Shown here in pieces: positions 22,101-34,784 of a stretch of 64,000 nt of DNA; position 1 is the stretch's first letter, and each line of letters begins with the position of its first letter. The notes under the pieces were generated by a model. The model did no database searches. It had not been told where the DNA came from and saw only the letters and a program-made list of their open reading frames with translations. A program made the position numbers and the translations under genes. This DNA comes from Haliclona indistincta (lineage: Eukaryota; Porifera; Demospongiae; Haplosclerida; Chalinidae), in NCBI GenBank assembly GCA_964017065.1, contig OZ024787.1, positions 7,206,996-7,270,995 of the forward strand, read 5' to 3'.

Positions 22101-24880
22101 TGAAGTGGTGTATCACCATCATTGTCTCTAGTCATTGGGTCACAGTGTTGTTCATTGATAAAGTACCTTACCATCTCCAGATGATTATTGCTGGCAGCAT
22201 AGTATAGTGGAGTGCGTCCATTAGATTCATTTCTGTTGATATCACATTTGTACTTTGTTATTAGGTAAATTGCAATATCCATCCAGCCTTGGTGAGCTGC
22301 CAGGTGGAGCATAGGTAGTCTTCTACGATCTAGTTTCAACATTGGAGCTTTGTCGTCCTCATTCCTAGCCAGTGGGTTTACTTTACCAGTTGATAGTAAG
22401 TATTGCACAATATCAATATGGCTATGGTGACAAGCAATGTGAAGTGGTGTATCATCATCACTGTCTCTAGTCATTGGGTCACAGTGTTGTTCAATGATTA
22501 AGTACCGTACCACCTCCAAGTGATTGCTGCTGGCAGCATAGTGTAGTGGAGTGCGTCCATGAGTGTCCCTATAGGTGGCGTCACACTTGTACTTATTTAA
22601 TAGAGCAATGAATATGTCCGTCCAGCCTTTGTAAGCTGCCAGGTGTAGCATAGGTAGTTTTCTTCTAGTATCTATTATGAATATTGGAGGTTTGCCATAC
22701 TCTTTCCTAGCCAGTGGGTTTACTTTACCAGTGGATAGTAAGTATTGCACAATATCAATATGTTTATGGTGACAAGCGTAGTGAAGTGGTGTATTACCAT
22801 CATTGTCTCTAGTCATTGGGTCACAGTGTTGTTCACTGATAAAGTACCTTACCATCTCCAGGTGATTATTGATGACAGCATAGTGGAGTGGAGTGCGTCC
22901 ATTAGAGTCCTTTCGGTTGATATCACATTTGTACTTTTTTATTAGGTCAATTGCAATATTCATCCAGCCTTGTTGAGCTGCCAGGTGGAGCATAGGTAGT
23001 CTTGTTCTAAAATCTATTATGAGCAATGGATGGTTGCCCTTTTCGTTCCTAGCCAGTGGGTTTACTTTACCAGTGGATAGTAGATATTGTACAATATCAA
23101 TATGGCTATTATGACAAGCGTAGTGAAGTGGTGTATTGCCGGCAATGTCTCTAGTCATTGGGTCACAGTGTTGTTCATCAATGAGGTACCTTACCACCTC
23201 CAGGTGATTGTTGATGACAGCATAGTATAGTGGAGTGTGTCCACAAGAGTCTTTACTGTTGATACCGCATTTGTACTTAGATATTAGTTCAATGATGATA
23301 TCCAACCAGCCATGAGCAGCTGCCATGTGGAGCAGAGGTAGTCTTACATACTCTTGTGGCATCTCTTCGTTATTGTACTTAGCCACTTGACCAGTAGATA
23401 GTAAGTGTTGTACATTATATTTAGTCATTGGGTGATAGTGTTGCTTGTTGATAATGTATCTTACAATTTCCATATGTTTTTTGCAGATGGCATAGTATAG
23501 TGGAGTGTGTCCATGAGCGTCCCTATAGATGGCGGTGTCACACATGTACTTATTTAGTAGATAAATGAATATGTCTGTCCAGCCTTGGTGAGCTGCCAGG
23601 TGTAGCATAGGTAGTCTTCTATAATCTATTATGAACATTGGAGGTTTGCCATCCTTGTTCCTAGCCAGTGGGTTTACTTTACCAGTGGATAGTAAATAAC
23701 GCACGATGTCTATATGGCTATGACGACAAGCGTAGTGAAGTGGTGTATCACCATCATCGTCTCTAGTCATTGGGTCACAGTGTTGTTCAATGATTAAGTA
23801 CCTTACCACCTCCAGGTGATTGTTGCTGGCAGCATAGTGTAATGGAGTGCGTCCATGAGTGTCCCTATAGGTGGCGTCACACTTGTACTTATTTAAAAGA
23901 GCAATGAATATGTCTGTCCAGCCTTTGTGAACTGCCAGGTGTAGCATAGGTAGTCTTCCTCTATCATCTAGTTTGAACATCGGAGGTTTGCCGTACTTGT
24001 TTCTAGCAAGTGGGTTTACTTTACCAGTGGATAGTAAGTATTGCACAACTCTAATATGGCTATGGTGACAAGCGTAGTGAAGTGGTGTGTCACCATCATT
24101 GTCTCTAGTCATTGGGTCACAGTGTTGTTCATCAATGAGGTACCTTACCACCTCCAGGTGATTTTTGTAGGCAGCAATGTGAAGTGGTGTGTTACCATCA
24201 TTGTCTTTTGTCATTGGGTCACAATGTTGTTCATTGATAAAGTACCTTACCACCTCCAGGTGATTGTTGATGACAGCATAGTGTAGTGGAGTGTGTCCAT
24301 TAGAGTCCTTTCTGTTGATATCACATTTGTACTTTGTTATTAGGTCAATTACAATATTTATCCAGCCTTGGTGAGCTGCCAGGTGAACCATATTTAATAT
24401 TCTACAACCTATTATGAGCATTGGATGGCTGCCGTACTTGTTCCCAGCCAGTGGGTTTACTTTACCAGTGGATAGTAGATATTGCACAATATCAATATGG
24501 CTATTATGGCAAGCGTAGTGAAGTGGTGTATTACCATCATTGTCTCTAGTCATTGGATCACAGTGTCGTTCATTGATGAAGTACCTTACCACCACCAGGT
24601 GATTGCTGACGACAGCATAGTGTAGTGGAGTGCGTCCATGCAAGTCCTTACAGTTGGTGTCACACTTGTACTTAATGACTAGGTAAATAGTGATATCCAT
24701 CCAGCCATTGGCAGCTGCCAGGTGGAGCAGAGAGATCAGTATAGCATAACCCACATCTGTTACATAGTGTGTTGTCCAGATATCAGCTTGTTCTATTTGT
24801 GGTAGCAGTCTCTTTGCATCTTGTTTGTTCCCTCGTTTGAATGCCAAAGCACACTCGCTCTCCAATTCTTTCTGTGACAT
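19193..24880 (-). pseudogene. ANK2: ankyrin-Roc-COR gene, Death exon out of frame
   Basis: Exons: 24880-20064 (very long), 20001-19518, 19467-19193. From the conserved MSQKEL start the first exon encodes eight blocks of about 112 residues, each with about three ankyrin repeats and opening with a (M/L)(L/V)H(L/M)A-like motif. Then come a Roc GTPase (GYSGAGKT near residue 1,000, DFAGQREYYSSH, GSHVD) and a COR region (WVVVEIEALLREVHGTLFAP; WQNGIYWKSGSG). Exon 2 encodes the linker with 17 octapeptide repeats, exon 3 a Death domain (SAWLQQQDNVSQRGVPSWSV). Near 20,066 the codons for AGRNPL are one base short compared with ANK1 and ANK3, giving DRTLW and a stop just past the donor. The exon therefore ends in phase 2 while exon 2 needs phase 0. 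The Death domain is lost unless this is a sequencing error or is bypassed by splicing. Confidence 0.8.
19553..19960 (-). repeat. 24-bp coding minisatellite in ANK2, 17 units
   Basis: The + strand unit is agctgtgggtagctgtgcatcagt with small variants. It is translated on the - strand as TDTQLPTA or TDAQLPTA, 17 consecutive octapeptides between COR and Death. The 24-bp period has no stop in several frames, hence overlapping open frames that I regard as spurious. Confidence 0.9.
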
Positions 24881-25405
24881 CTCTGCTGTGTTGTTGTTCT
24901 CCACAGTTTAGTTCTCCGCAGTTCTCCGTAGCTGCATAACTCTTGTTATGACCAAACATGGTAAACTAGTTTAGATATGAATCGTATTATTATGACAGTC
25001 ATATTGTCTCTATGTACACTTCTGCTATTATCAATACTGTGATATAGTGTGTATTGTCTAATTCACAACATCTACACATGCGTTCTTCTCTATGCTTTTG
25101 TAGGCTCAGTTTCTACATTATGGATAAAGACTAGCACATGTATTCAGAGAGTAGAAAAGTAGAGTTAGCAATTCAATCGTAGTTTACATGTGCCTGAATT
25201 TATAATACATGTGAAGATAACTTATTTACCTATAATACATAACTATAGTTCCACAGTAGTTCATGTGTCTAAGCTAGCTTGACTTTCTGGCTAGGAAAGA
25301 GACCGTTAGCTATCATGCACAGGTTGCAATATCGGCAACAACTCAGTTGTTGGTGAAGGTCGCTTCTGATAGTTTTCGAAACTGATAGTTGTAGGACTTA
25401 ATATT

Positions 25406-25670
25406 GTGAGCGGATTTGAGAAATAGGAACGCTTCGCTCCTGCAATTTTTGAATGAACTCATGTTTTTAACTTGCTGCCATTCAGCCAAATTTAGTGCCA
25501 TACCTCTAAAATTTGGTATACAGAATGATCAAATATTTTACACAAAAAATTCAAAAAATAATTTTTAAACACAAGAATTTCATTGAGTTTCAGTAATGTT
25601 TGACTGAGTAGCAGCCATTTGAAAACAGGCGTGTGTTCAAAAGAGCAAAGTGACTCCTTTTCTCACAATT
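25406..25670. mobile_element. MITE-like element, ends GTGAGCGGATTT (copy 2)
   Basis: Starts ttgtgagcggattt, ends with an inverted counterpart (ccttttctcacaattg), and shares its interior in reverse orientation with 15,672-15,920. It lies between the ANK2 5' end and HID1 exon 25802. Confidence 0.55.
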
Positions 25671-27504
25671 GACAAATAAAACGGTTTGGAAAGCTGACAG
25701 TGCAATATATTTGCCGGGTAATAAAATTTGCAAAAATCATGAACTAGGTAGTGCTATCTTCATGCAGTCCTTTAATGCTAATTTCTTCTTCTCTCCCATA
25801 GTCATTCTCCACTCCATGGTTCTTGTTCGCTAAGCCCAACAACCATTATCTTGTGTTCTATCTGCTTGAGATCATCAACAATATTGTGCAGTACCAGTTT
25901 GACGGTATGATACAGCAACTAGATGATCACTATACTGTGTGTTACTCATTCCTCAGGTAACACTAATCTGGTCTACTCTGTTGTACGATCCAAACATGTC
26001 TTTTATCAGGTAAATATATTCCAGTGTGCTCGTTTCCGATGCAATACAGATTTATAGCTCTTTCACCTCCTTAGAACAATTTCTGCTAGTTATTGTTAGA
26101 AAAATGAGTTCTATTAATTTTGTTCAATTTCTATGCTTTGTTGTTGTTTGTGTGTACTCAGTGTTTACAGTTGGATTTCTTTGTACTAACGTTTGCCTCT
26201 TAGAGTGTTGTCTTTGTGTTTCATTTTTCCAGTTGGCTGGTCTCTCTGATAATGCCTGTCTCAATGTGTCTCGTAATCGTTCCTCTCGTACTAAATCTAC
26301 AACAGAGGAACCATCTCCAACCACTCAACAACCGCTTGCCGAGGACAGTGGAGAGATAGCATCAGACACAAGTGTACAACAGCAGTCGCCACCTGGTAAG
26401 ATAACTGAGAGGGAATACTCTGTGTTACTCTGAATTATTTAGTTGCTGAGGCAGTGATGGACTCCTCACCTCCTCCTAACCCTCCTCCTCAAACAATGCC
26501 CGAGATAACACCACTGAAGAGAGTAGAAATGGAGACAGTAGAGGTGGAGATGGAGCCAGGAGCTGGTGGCACTGACTCGGTCCCACCCTCACCATCAACC
26601 CCACCTGTCACACCCTCACAAACTACACATACCAGCACATCACTGACAACCACGCCCACTTCTGTTCAGCCATCGTCCAGTGGAGCTAGCCAAGCAGCTG
26701 CCTCTCTTCCCTCTCATGTTGTTCCCTCCTCTAGTGGACCTACCTTTGCTTCATCTTATGATCTTCCTCCTGTTGTTGGAGCAGGCAAGAGAAAGAAGCA
26801 GTCTCGTCCTAGTAACCTACAACAAGCTAAACCAACACTGTATCCTCTTGGGAGGCAGGTCGCTAGTGGTAACAAGCTTCTTCTAGAGCCCACTACACCT
26901 ACTGACTTCAAGGCCTCTCCTGAATGGGTACGCTAGCTTCTAATTCTTTCGTTCCCTCTTGACAGCAATTCATTGTGCTTTGTTTAGTATGGGTATTCTA
27001 CTCTTTTTCTCTCTTTATTTTTCTCATAAAGTTAATGTTTTGGTCTTTACTAGGTTCGTAGCTGGAAGCAGCGTCTTCCTCTGCACACTGTACTGAGATT
27101 GCTGCAAGTACTGGTACCACAAGTAGAGAAACTGTGCTCTGAAAAGTGAGTGATACAACGAAGAAAATAGTCAAGTAAACTACATAGACAGACAGACAGA
27201 CAGCTAGACGAGTGCTTTTTTGTGTGTCAACTGATTTGAAGCTAAATAGCTGAACAAGCTAATAGTATTATCTTGTGTCTCTTTGTTGGTCATATACATG
27301 TAGTGAGGTGAAGTTTGAGACTGAGATACTGGAGTACCTGAAGAATGGTACACTAGTGGGGCTCCTCCCAGTACCACACCCCATTATCATCAGGAAATAT
27401 CAGGTATTGACTACTAAAATACACTAAGTAATGTAGTGATCGTTCTATTGTTTAGATTAGTAGATGGTAGCATTGTGTACTATTATAGTAACAATAGTAC
27501 TAGT

Positions 27505-27812
27505 CTGAGCTCTCTCCTCTCTGAAAAGCGCAAACTTATAGTACCACAATGGCCCGGCTGACTGAGATCATCCATCTTATGCTTCCGAGGAAATCGGTCA
27601 GCTGTTGGAAGAAATCAAAAACAACACCGCTTTTACCAGCCTGTGTACGTCGTTAGGGCTGAGAGCTCTTGGTCTCCCTTCAGGCCTTGGACTAACTCTT
27701 TTTTCCTAGCTGCATTGTATCATTCCTTACAGCACCGCTTTATTCCTTTCACTACTTCATTCACTATCTGTATTTGCCTGTCCTATTCATCATTATGCAT
27801 TGATCATGACTG
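27505..27812. repeat. intronic insert shared by units 1 and 2
   Basis: The block from ctctgaaaagcgcaaactta to tgatcatgactgctaaa occurs here and at 43,380-43,690. It is absent from the same intron in unit 0. No ORF is recognised. It marks units 1 and 2 as sister copies. Confidence 0.65.
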
Positions 27813-28186
27813 CTAAATAATAGTTAGACAGCGCATCCGAGGATCTACGCGATTTAGAAGCCCGAGAGCCGTTGCTATATAGCGTCCGAGCGTAGCGAGG
27901 GCGCTATGGTAACGGCGCGAGGGCTTCTACATCGCGTAGATCCGATTGGATGCACTGTCTAACTGATTTAGACCATAGCAACAGCAAACAGAAACGACGC
28001 GAACGACGAGCAAGGACACGCGAGCGTTGTAAAAATTATTCAGTAGAACTCCGCTCACAGAACCGTAATCTGCGCCGTGTGGTGGGATTCCACTATAGAG
28101 TCGCGGTAGTGGCGGGATTCCACTACGAGAAATAGAGACCCGCAGCTACGCAACCTGATTGGTCAACATCGCTTAGCTGTGGTCTA
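27813..28186. mobile_element. foldback insertion in unit 1 with ctaaa target repeat
   Basis: Unit 2 reads tgctaaaaatgatag where unit 1 reads tgctaaa, about 370 bp of insert, then ctaaaaaatgatag. The insert contains 43-bp arms (gttagacagcgcatccgagg / inverted at about 27,920-27,962). It also holds an Arg-rich short frame, KQKRRERRARTRERC, at about 27,985. Confidence 0.7.
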
Positions 28187-28735
28187 AAAAATGATAGTAC
28201 TAGTACAGTAATAATAGTACTATAGTGCTATCATTACTAATAGCATTACTAGATAGTAGCATTGTGATGTTTTTTGTTTTCATTTTCTTCAGACAAGTGA
28301 GAGTACCGAGATTTGGTTTCACACGTATATCTGGGGCGTGGTGTATGTGAGGTAAGAATGTTGAACCTAACCCATAGACCTGCTATAACAAGCTGTCTGT
28401 CTGTCTGTCTGTCAGGAACTATGAGCCTCCAATCTGGTATGACACCTTCATTAATCTCTTCACTGTTAACCGAAGCCAATAGAGAAGGAACAAATTGTAC
28501 ATAAATTATACTGTGTGCAGTGCGTACAGCTGCTTATAATAATCAGATAATCATGAGCTCTATCTCTTAGGACTATTATTATTTTTACTGAAATACTTGT
28601 ACCATAACACCAAAATTTGATAATAAAAAACCTGTATAAAAATTGTATATGAAAGTCATCTCAATTACCATGACGACACACATGAATTGTAGTTGTTGCA
28701 AATAAAAATGGGTAAAAATTTGACACTGTGACTAG

Positions 28736-28757
28736 TCACATACTCTAAGAAAATGAC
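28736..28757 (-). pseudogene. orphan tail of the PH-gene last exon (unit 1/2 junction)
   Basis: It carries the same HFLRVCD-stop remnant as at 14,830-14,851, at the duplication junction. Confidence 0.75.
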
Positions 28758-31159
28758 AACAAACTGCTGGTAAGATTATTATCCTAGCTACTGTATGTAG
28801 TAGATAAGAATAATGATTTCTTTTCTTTCACAAGTGTTGAACTGTGTCCGTCTGCTCACTCGGCTAATCCCTCTCTTGTTTGAGTCTCCTGACTGGAGGC
28901 TGCTGTTCTGGTCTCCAGCAAACATCTCTGAGGTTGGTACGACTCTCCACTACATCAGACACTATCATACACATCTACCAACCTAGGGATAAACGGAGAG
29001 CACATTAGTATACCCTATAAACCACAGACTCAAGTGAGGTAAAGGATGATGGCTTGTATGTGGTAGTATAGTGTGTTTCTGTTATTATAGGATAAAGGAA
29101 TGTTGTCCTACATGTGTGTGTTTGTGTCATTGATTGTGATTTTGTCTACTGAGTAAGTATGTGTGTGCATACATTGTACTTCTGTAGTAAGGAATTAAGC
29201 TGAATTTGCATCTAAATGTTTGTTGTTTGTTACACTTGCTAAAGCGTCAACTCACTAGTGCTTGTGACGTCATCTTGGAATAGGGAAATGTTCTCTATTC
29301 GAGCAGTGTCACGGCATTTAGGAATCTGGTTAAACTAGCTTGTCTGGAACTAATGATAATTGGTACCATCAGCATTCAGCAAATGTCTCTAGTCTTTACT
29401 TGTACATGTAAAGATACCTGGATTGTTTGCAGTCTATCTTTCTGTGAAATTTGATGAGTGCTGTATACCACCTTGATGTTGTATTCCTCTCCTCTATCAG
29501 CTTGATTTCTAACTGCTTTTTCGCGGGTATAATTTTTACGAACAGGCAAATGGTCATACAAATTGGACACTATACAACATGATACAATTCATCAAGATTT
29601 GGGCATTTGGGCATTTTATTTTCATTTTTTGAGCAAAAATTGTGGAGAAAATAGGAGCATTTAGCACTGCGAAAATTAGCTAGCTGCTATAGAAAATATC
29701 GCTCTTGTCCTTTTTTGAATTCTTGTTTCTTCTATTCCTCCTTTCTCAGATATGATCGGTATGCTTCATGTTGGTGTGTTCATTCTACTCGTGTTGAGCG
29801 GTGAGAGGAACTTCAGTGTTCGTCTCAACAAACCCTACTCCAGTAAAGTGCCCATGGACATCCCACGTCTCTCCAAGGGCACACATGCTGATCTGCTCTT
29901 CTTGGTGAGGAAGCTAGCCTCAGACACTACAGTACAGTCTCTGATTATTAAAGTCCATAATTATATCGCTGCTTTAAGTGACAGTTCAAAGACTGTCCTC
30001 ATCCTGTACTTACATGTACAATAGTTGCTGTAAAATACCCTTGCTTAATACAGTATACGTTTATCCTATTCCAGGTATTTCATCGTGTGATTACTGCTGG
30101 GTTACCATGGATACGGCCACTGTATGACTGCCTCCTCACAGTGCTAGTGAATGGTAAGTGTATAAACCAGTGTCCAATAACCTGCTAGTGGTGCACTGGG
30201 ATAGCAAAGTGAATGAAACGTTAACAATAATGATCAAATCTTCTATGTTTGTCAAAAGGTCTTCGATCCAGTACGAGTACACAGCTTTTGACTTGCATGT
30301 GTGGAGCCTTCTTCAGGTGTCAAACAGTTTTGTGAAAGTGAAAGATTCAAAAATAGATACAGTACACCTGTACCATTCACTTTCACGTCCTGTATAATAG
30401 CTAGCCTCTAGAAAGACACTTTCTTGTTCGTACAGATAAGTTGTCTAAACTAGCGTACCTGACTACACATGAGCTCACAACATTGGGCTCATGCAGCACA
30501 CAGTTTTGTGATTTAACTTGTTTCATGTAAGCTGGCTAGTTGCTTACAGCTTTTCTCACGCTCACTACATGTGTAAACAACTTTGATGCATCACATCAAA
30601 GAGTGATCAATGATTGTACACTTATTTTCTTTTCCAGTGTCTCCATATCTCAAGTCACTGTCAATGGTCACGTGCTCTCGTATGATGCATCTTATGGAGG
30701 TACTTGCTTCTCTCTCTCTCTTCATTCTAAGATACAGTACCATGTGCATTGTCTGCTGATAATACATGTACCAAAAGTAGTATTATTCACCTGATCACAG
30801 CATACAAAGAAGCACATGTGTATACATTGAAAGAACATCTAAAAACGACTGCTGTTTGAACCGTACTACTCAAAATCTCAGGTAGAATGCTTTAAGGTGT
30901 AGCTAATTTGTGACTCCTGGTTAAGGTACTGTACCTGTTTGCTCATTAATTATTTATTAAGTTAGCTACAAAAACATATATTCAAACACTGTGTCAAGAC
31001 AAAATGCAAAATGTAAAGACAAGCAATCGAGACGCCAAACATGCTCTTTTGCAGTAGTTCTGAAGCTAAGTAAAACGCACATCATGAATTTTCCGAGTTT
31101 CTGCATCAACTTTGTCTCAGCCTTAGCAAAGAAACACAAATAAATACCACCAACCAACG

Positions 31160-31530
31160 CTTCTACATTCAGTGGAGTGCCATTGAGAGTCTGCAGGCGT
31201 CCCGATAAGCTAGCGTGGAGAAATAAGCCGGGAAGTCAAAAATCCACGGCGATCTCTTCGAGTCATAACTTGTGAACGGCAAATTTCCTGTCAAGATTTT
31301 TACACCTTGTCCATGCCTACGACATCGTACAACTGGAAGAACCAGGCTATACAGTCTACTGGATGGAGTTGCTCGCGGACGATGACGCAGAAACGGTTCA
31401 CCATAGAGTCGCCCTAGAATGAGGAAGTCCACGCCCACACAGCATAGATGTGGTTGCCGCCTAATAGTCTAACGATATTAACAGTGTGCATTCTATGCGC
31501 ATAATTGTACGCACTAAACAGGGTACCGCT
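31160..31530. repeat. dispersed repeat of about 370 bp (copy 2)
   Basis: This is the unit 2 counterpart of 18,326-18,706, related to 63,018-63,385. Confidence 0.7.
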
Positions 31531-32387
31531 ACCTTAACTAGATGTGTCACCCAGCTGCTTGGGATGACTCATGAATCATGAAAACGTGACACACATGTGA
31601 GCTGAGTCAAATAATGGTACATGAATGAAAGCTCAATCAATTCAGTTACTTGTATTATTGACAGTCAGATATGATTGTGATGTGGCAATTCCTTCCTTCT
31701 CTTGTTCCTGTATAGAGGACAATACACACTCACAATCAGACCTGGCACCAACTAAGTTTGACAAAATTATTGACATGTATTTTGCGTGCAAAGCACATGA
31801 AACTTGCTGCTTTATGAGGCACACCTACCAATGGTGCACCCACAGCATGATCAAAAACCTTCACAGACGCTCGAGAACGACGGGAAGTATGGCAGATAAA
31901 AGGATTAAAGCTTTTGTGTTTGGTCGTCTATCATTTTTCTGGGTAAATACTGGTACAGCACTAGCGCACCTTTGCCGCCTTCCCTGCTCATGATGATGTG
32001 CTTGTCACAACTCACCATCAGTTGCTGTGGATCCTGTCAGCTGTCTCATGTTCTTCCATCTGCTTCAGTGCAGCTCTTAACACACTCCATGAAGGGACTC
32101 CCCTCTGTGAGACGTTGTCTTGTTGCTGCAGCCATGCTGAGAGCATGTCTATCCTGCATTCACTAGGTTTGCCTCGTCGATAGGTCTCAATATCAATAAG
32201 CGTTGAGTAGAGAAGGCCTAATTGTAGTCCAAGTTTCTTCCAGTCATTGAGATCACAAATCACAGCCAACACATCACACAGGTCATTCTCAGCTGTAACG
32301 AGTAAATAAAGACAGGGCACTCTATCCATCATTGTAACTTACTGAGTGTTCTTGAGACGTCACCACTAACACCAGCAGCAGCTGTGG

Positions 32388-32926
32388 GTAACTTCGTAGC
32401 AGTAGCTGTTGGTAGCTGTGTATCAGTAGCTGTAGGTAGCTGTGTATCAGTAGCTGTGGGTAGCTGTGTATCAGTAGCTGTGAGTAGCTGTGTATCAGTA
32501 GCTGTGGGTAGCTGTGTATCAGTAGCTGTGGGTAGCTGTGCATCAGTAGCTGTGGGTAGCTGTGCATCAGTAGCTGTGGGTAGCTGTGTATCAGTAGCTG
32601 TGGGTAGCTGTGTATCAGTAGCTGTGGGTAGCTGTGTATCAGTAGCTGTGGGTAGCTGTGCGTCAGTAGCTGTGGGTAGCTGTGCATCAGTAGCTGTGGG
32701 TAGCTGTGTATCAGTAGCTGTGGGTAGCTGTGTATCAGTAGCTGTGCAGGGTAGCCGTGTAGCAGTAGCTGTGGGTAGCTGTGTATCAGTAGCTGTGGGT
32801 AGCTGTGTATCAGTAGCTGTGGGTAGCTGTGTGTCAGTAGCTGTGGGTACATGTAGCTGTGCATCAGTAGCTGTGGGTAGCTGTGTATCAGTAGCTGTGG
32901 GTAGCCGTGTATCAGTAGCTCTGTGA
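32388..32926 (-). repeat. 24-bp coding minisatellite in ANK3, 22 units
   Basis: Same unit as in ANK2. Twenty-two octapeptides of the TDTQLPTA type, one lengthened to TDAQLHVPTA by a 6-bp catgta insertion at about 32,848, and one to TATRLPCTA by 3 bp. Confidence 0.9.
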
Positions 32927-34431
32927 CTGATAATGTCCTCCTCCTTTAGATCAGCTACCTCCTGTACACACCAGAGAAACATACCATCACATGCTAAAGT
33001 ACAGCATGCACACTGAAACTCACCAGAGGGTTTCTGCCAGCAAATATGCTGTACTTGTCCACACACTCTCTCAGCTCCTTGTGGTCTTGTGGTCTCTGAT
33101 AGGGTAGTTGGCAGTACTTGAGTACCTCCTGGAGGAGGGGATCAGGAACAGGCTGGTCAGCCATTCTTTGGTTGAAGAGCTGGCACACAGAGGAGGGTTG
33201 CAAGAGGTAGTAAGGCTCACACGATAGAGCCTCATCTGTTGAGTAAGTGTTCCATCCTCCTTTTCGATCCAAGAGAAACTTGTGCTGTGGTTGACAAAGA
33301 AGCATTGCCTTAGCTACTGATGGTAGATCAAATAGGTCACTGTCGGGCAAGGCATCAAAGGGATAGCGGTTGAGTAGAGAGGGAGAGATGAGGCATTCAC
33401 ATGTAGTGACAGCACTACACAGCTGGTGTTGGAGGTCGAGGATCATCCTGATGACACTGCTGCAGGTCTGTGCTGCTTCTCTGATCTTCTCAGACACCAG
33501 CACAATAACCCAACGATTACGATCCACAATTTCTACTATAGTGGACACTCCAGAGCCACTCTTCCAGCAGATTCCATTTTGCCACACCTTACACTGTCGC
33601 TCGAGACCACATAGAGAGGAGGAGGGTGGAAGATGCGTACTAGCCAAAGGAAATGTGAAGGCAAGCCGAAGGAGAAGAACGTGTAGGAAACGATTGCTGA
33701 AAAATTGGTGAGGGTCGCTGCACCCTAGACACCAGCCAAACATTGGTGAGGGGAGGTCACTAGGTCGATGCTCTTTAACAAGACTTGGAAAGAAGAGACA
33801 GTTAGCTCCTGATGGAGGAGGAGATGTAGTGGTATTGAGATTAGTGGCTTAATGAAGTGTAGTGAGGTCCACTGGATGACAGAGTTCCATGCTCTCAAGA
33901 CAGCCCACTAGCATATCTGAGCTATATTGTGGGAACAACTCCTCAAGGGTCGTGATAGGCACTATACCAGTGTTACTGGCAACTTGACGATACTGATTGA
34001 AATGTTCTGGAGCAAATAGTGTTCCATTGACCTCTCTCAGCAAGGCCTCTTTCTCCACCACCACCCAGCTAGACTGTGGATGCTCCTGGTTTTGAATGAA
34101 CAAAATGAGACCTTTGTCACTGAGGGAGGTTAGTGATTCTGTGAGTAAAGTTATGTCAGGAGGGAAATCTTTTTCTGAAGCAAGGAGCTCTTGCAGTGTG
34201 CAGCCTGTTTTTCTGAGGTTTGTACAAAGAAAAGCATACAGCATATGACAGTACAAGCTCATGCTGGGCTGGGATGATAGTATGGCTTGTTGGCTGGTTG
34301 AGAGGAGAGAACGGAAATAATGAGCTTGTTTGGTTTTTGATAGTCGACAGTCCATGCTTACAAATCCTCCATATGTTAGATGCTTTGCTCTGCTCTCTGC
34401 TATACTCTCCACTAGTGAGCTCTTCTTCATT

Positions 34432-34784
34432 GCCGAGCGCCTTAGCGCGAGGCATTTGATCGCGTAGTACAGTTTCGAAATTGTATGTTTGTATGTATAT
34501 ATATATGTCACGTTTTGGAACCCGCGGGGTCTCGGAGTCTACTTGACGTTCTTTCATAAACACTACGTTCTTTAATAACCATCCATTAAAATGGACGACA
34601 GCGATTTGCCCAGAGACAGCGATTCGTCAGACTCACTCGTCAGCACTACCGCCGATGCTTTAGCAAGATCCAGGGCTTTGGCACGGGAGAGAAAGCGCAG
34701 GTGTAGAAGAGTTAATTATAGGTAATATGCCTATTGGTCTCATCACTGCGCGAGGCAAATTCATGCTGTAAGTATACCTAGTTA
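34432..34784 (+). mobile_element. 350-bp insertion in the Roc-coding part of ANK3
   Basis: ANK1 and ANK2 are continuous here (agctcttgtgatgacttgacc). ANK3 has foreign, GC-richer sequence starting tgccgagcgccttagcgcg. On the + strand it carries a short exon-like frame from 34,574 (MDDSDLPRDSDSSDSL... ARERKRRCRR) ending near a possible donor at 34,718. I see no clear terminal repeats. It may be a promoter-plus-first-exon fragment of a transposon or a captured gene piece; its origin is unknown. Confidence 0.6.

Larger units (their letters stand above)
14931..28482 (+). pseudogene. HID1: HID1 copy of unit 1, 5'-truncated, six exons deleted, frameshift
   Basis: Exons found: 14931-15028 (LLTRLIPLLFESPDW), 16016-16072 (DMDFLIKGLTSLI), 16127-16220, 16270-16360, 16809-16963 (GVFILLMLSGERNFSVRLNK), 17152-17230, 17773-17834. 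After an 8-kb intron hosting ANK2 come 25802-25904, 25957-26009, 26233-26395, 26443-26927, 27054-27145, 27304-27403, 28293-28351 and 28416-28482. The N-terminal exons are absent: only about 350 bp separate this copy from the stop of the previous one. The six exons seen in unit 3 at 46650-48625 are deleted; they total 627 nt, so the loss is in frame. Exon 16127-16220 has a 4-nt insertion near 16,181-16,192 that breaks the frame unless that exon is skipped. The 3' half is intact. Confidence 0.8.
14852..28757 (+). repeat. tandem segmental duplication unit 1 (13.9 kb)
   Basis: The unit is bounded by the identical junction agaaaatgac|aacaaactgctgg at both ends. It contains HID1 middle exons, ANK2 antisense, then HID1 3' exons. 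It is collinear with unit 2 (28,758-44,257) and partly with units 0 and 3. Confidence 0.85.

Noticed and set aside
24881..24904. Longer ANK2 start before MSQKEL (and likewise in ANK1)
   Set aside because: The extension lacks an ATG in frame (GTG or TTG); the MSQ ATG is conserved in all three genes.
17835..25801. ANK2 as a real neighbour between two separate genes instead of nested
   Set aside because: Exon phases (HLME end phase 0, SFSTPW start phase 0) and the known HID1 order join the flanking exons across it.
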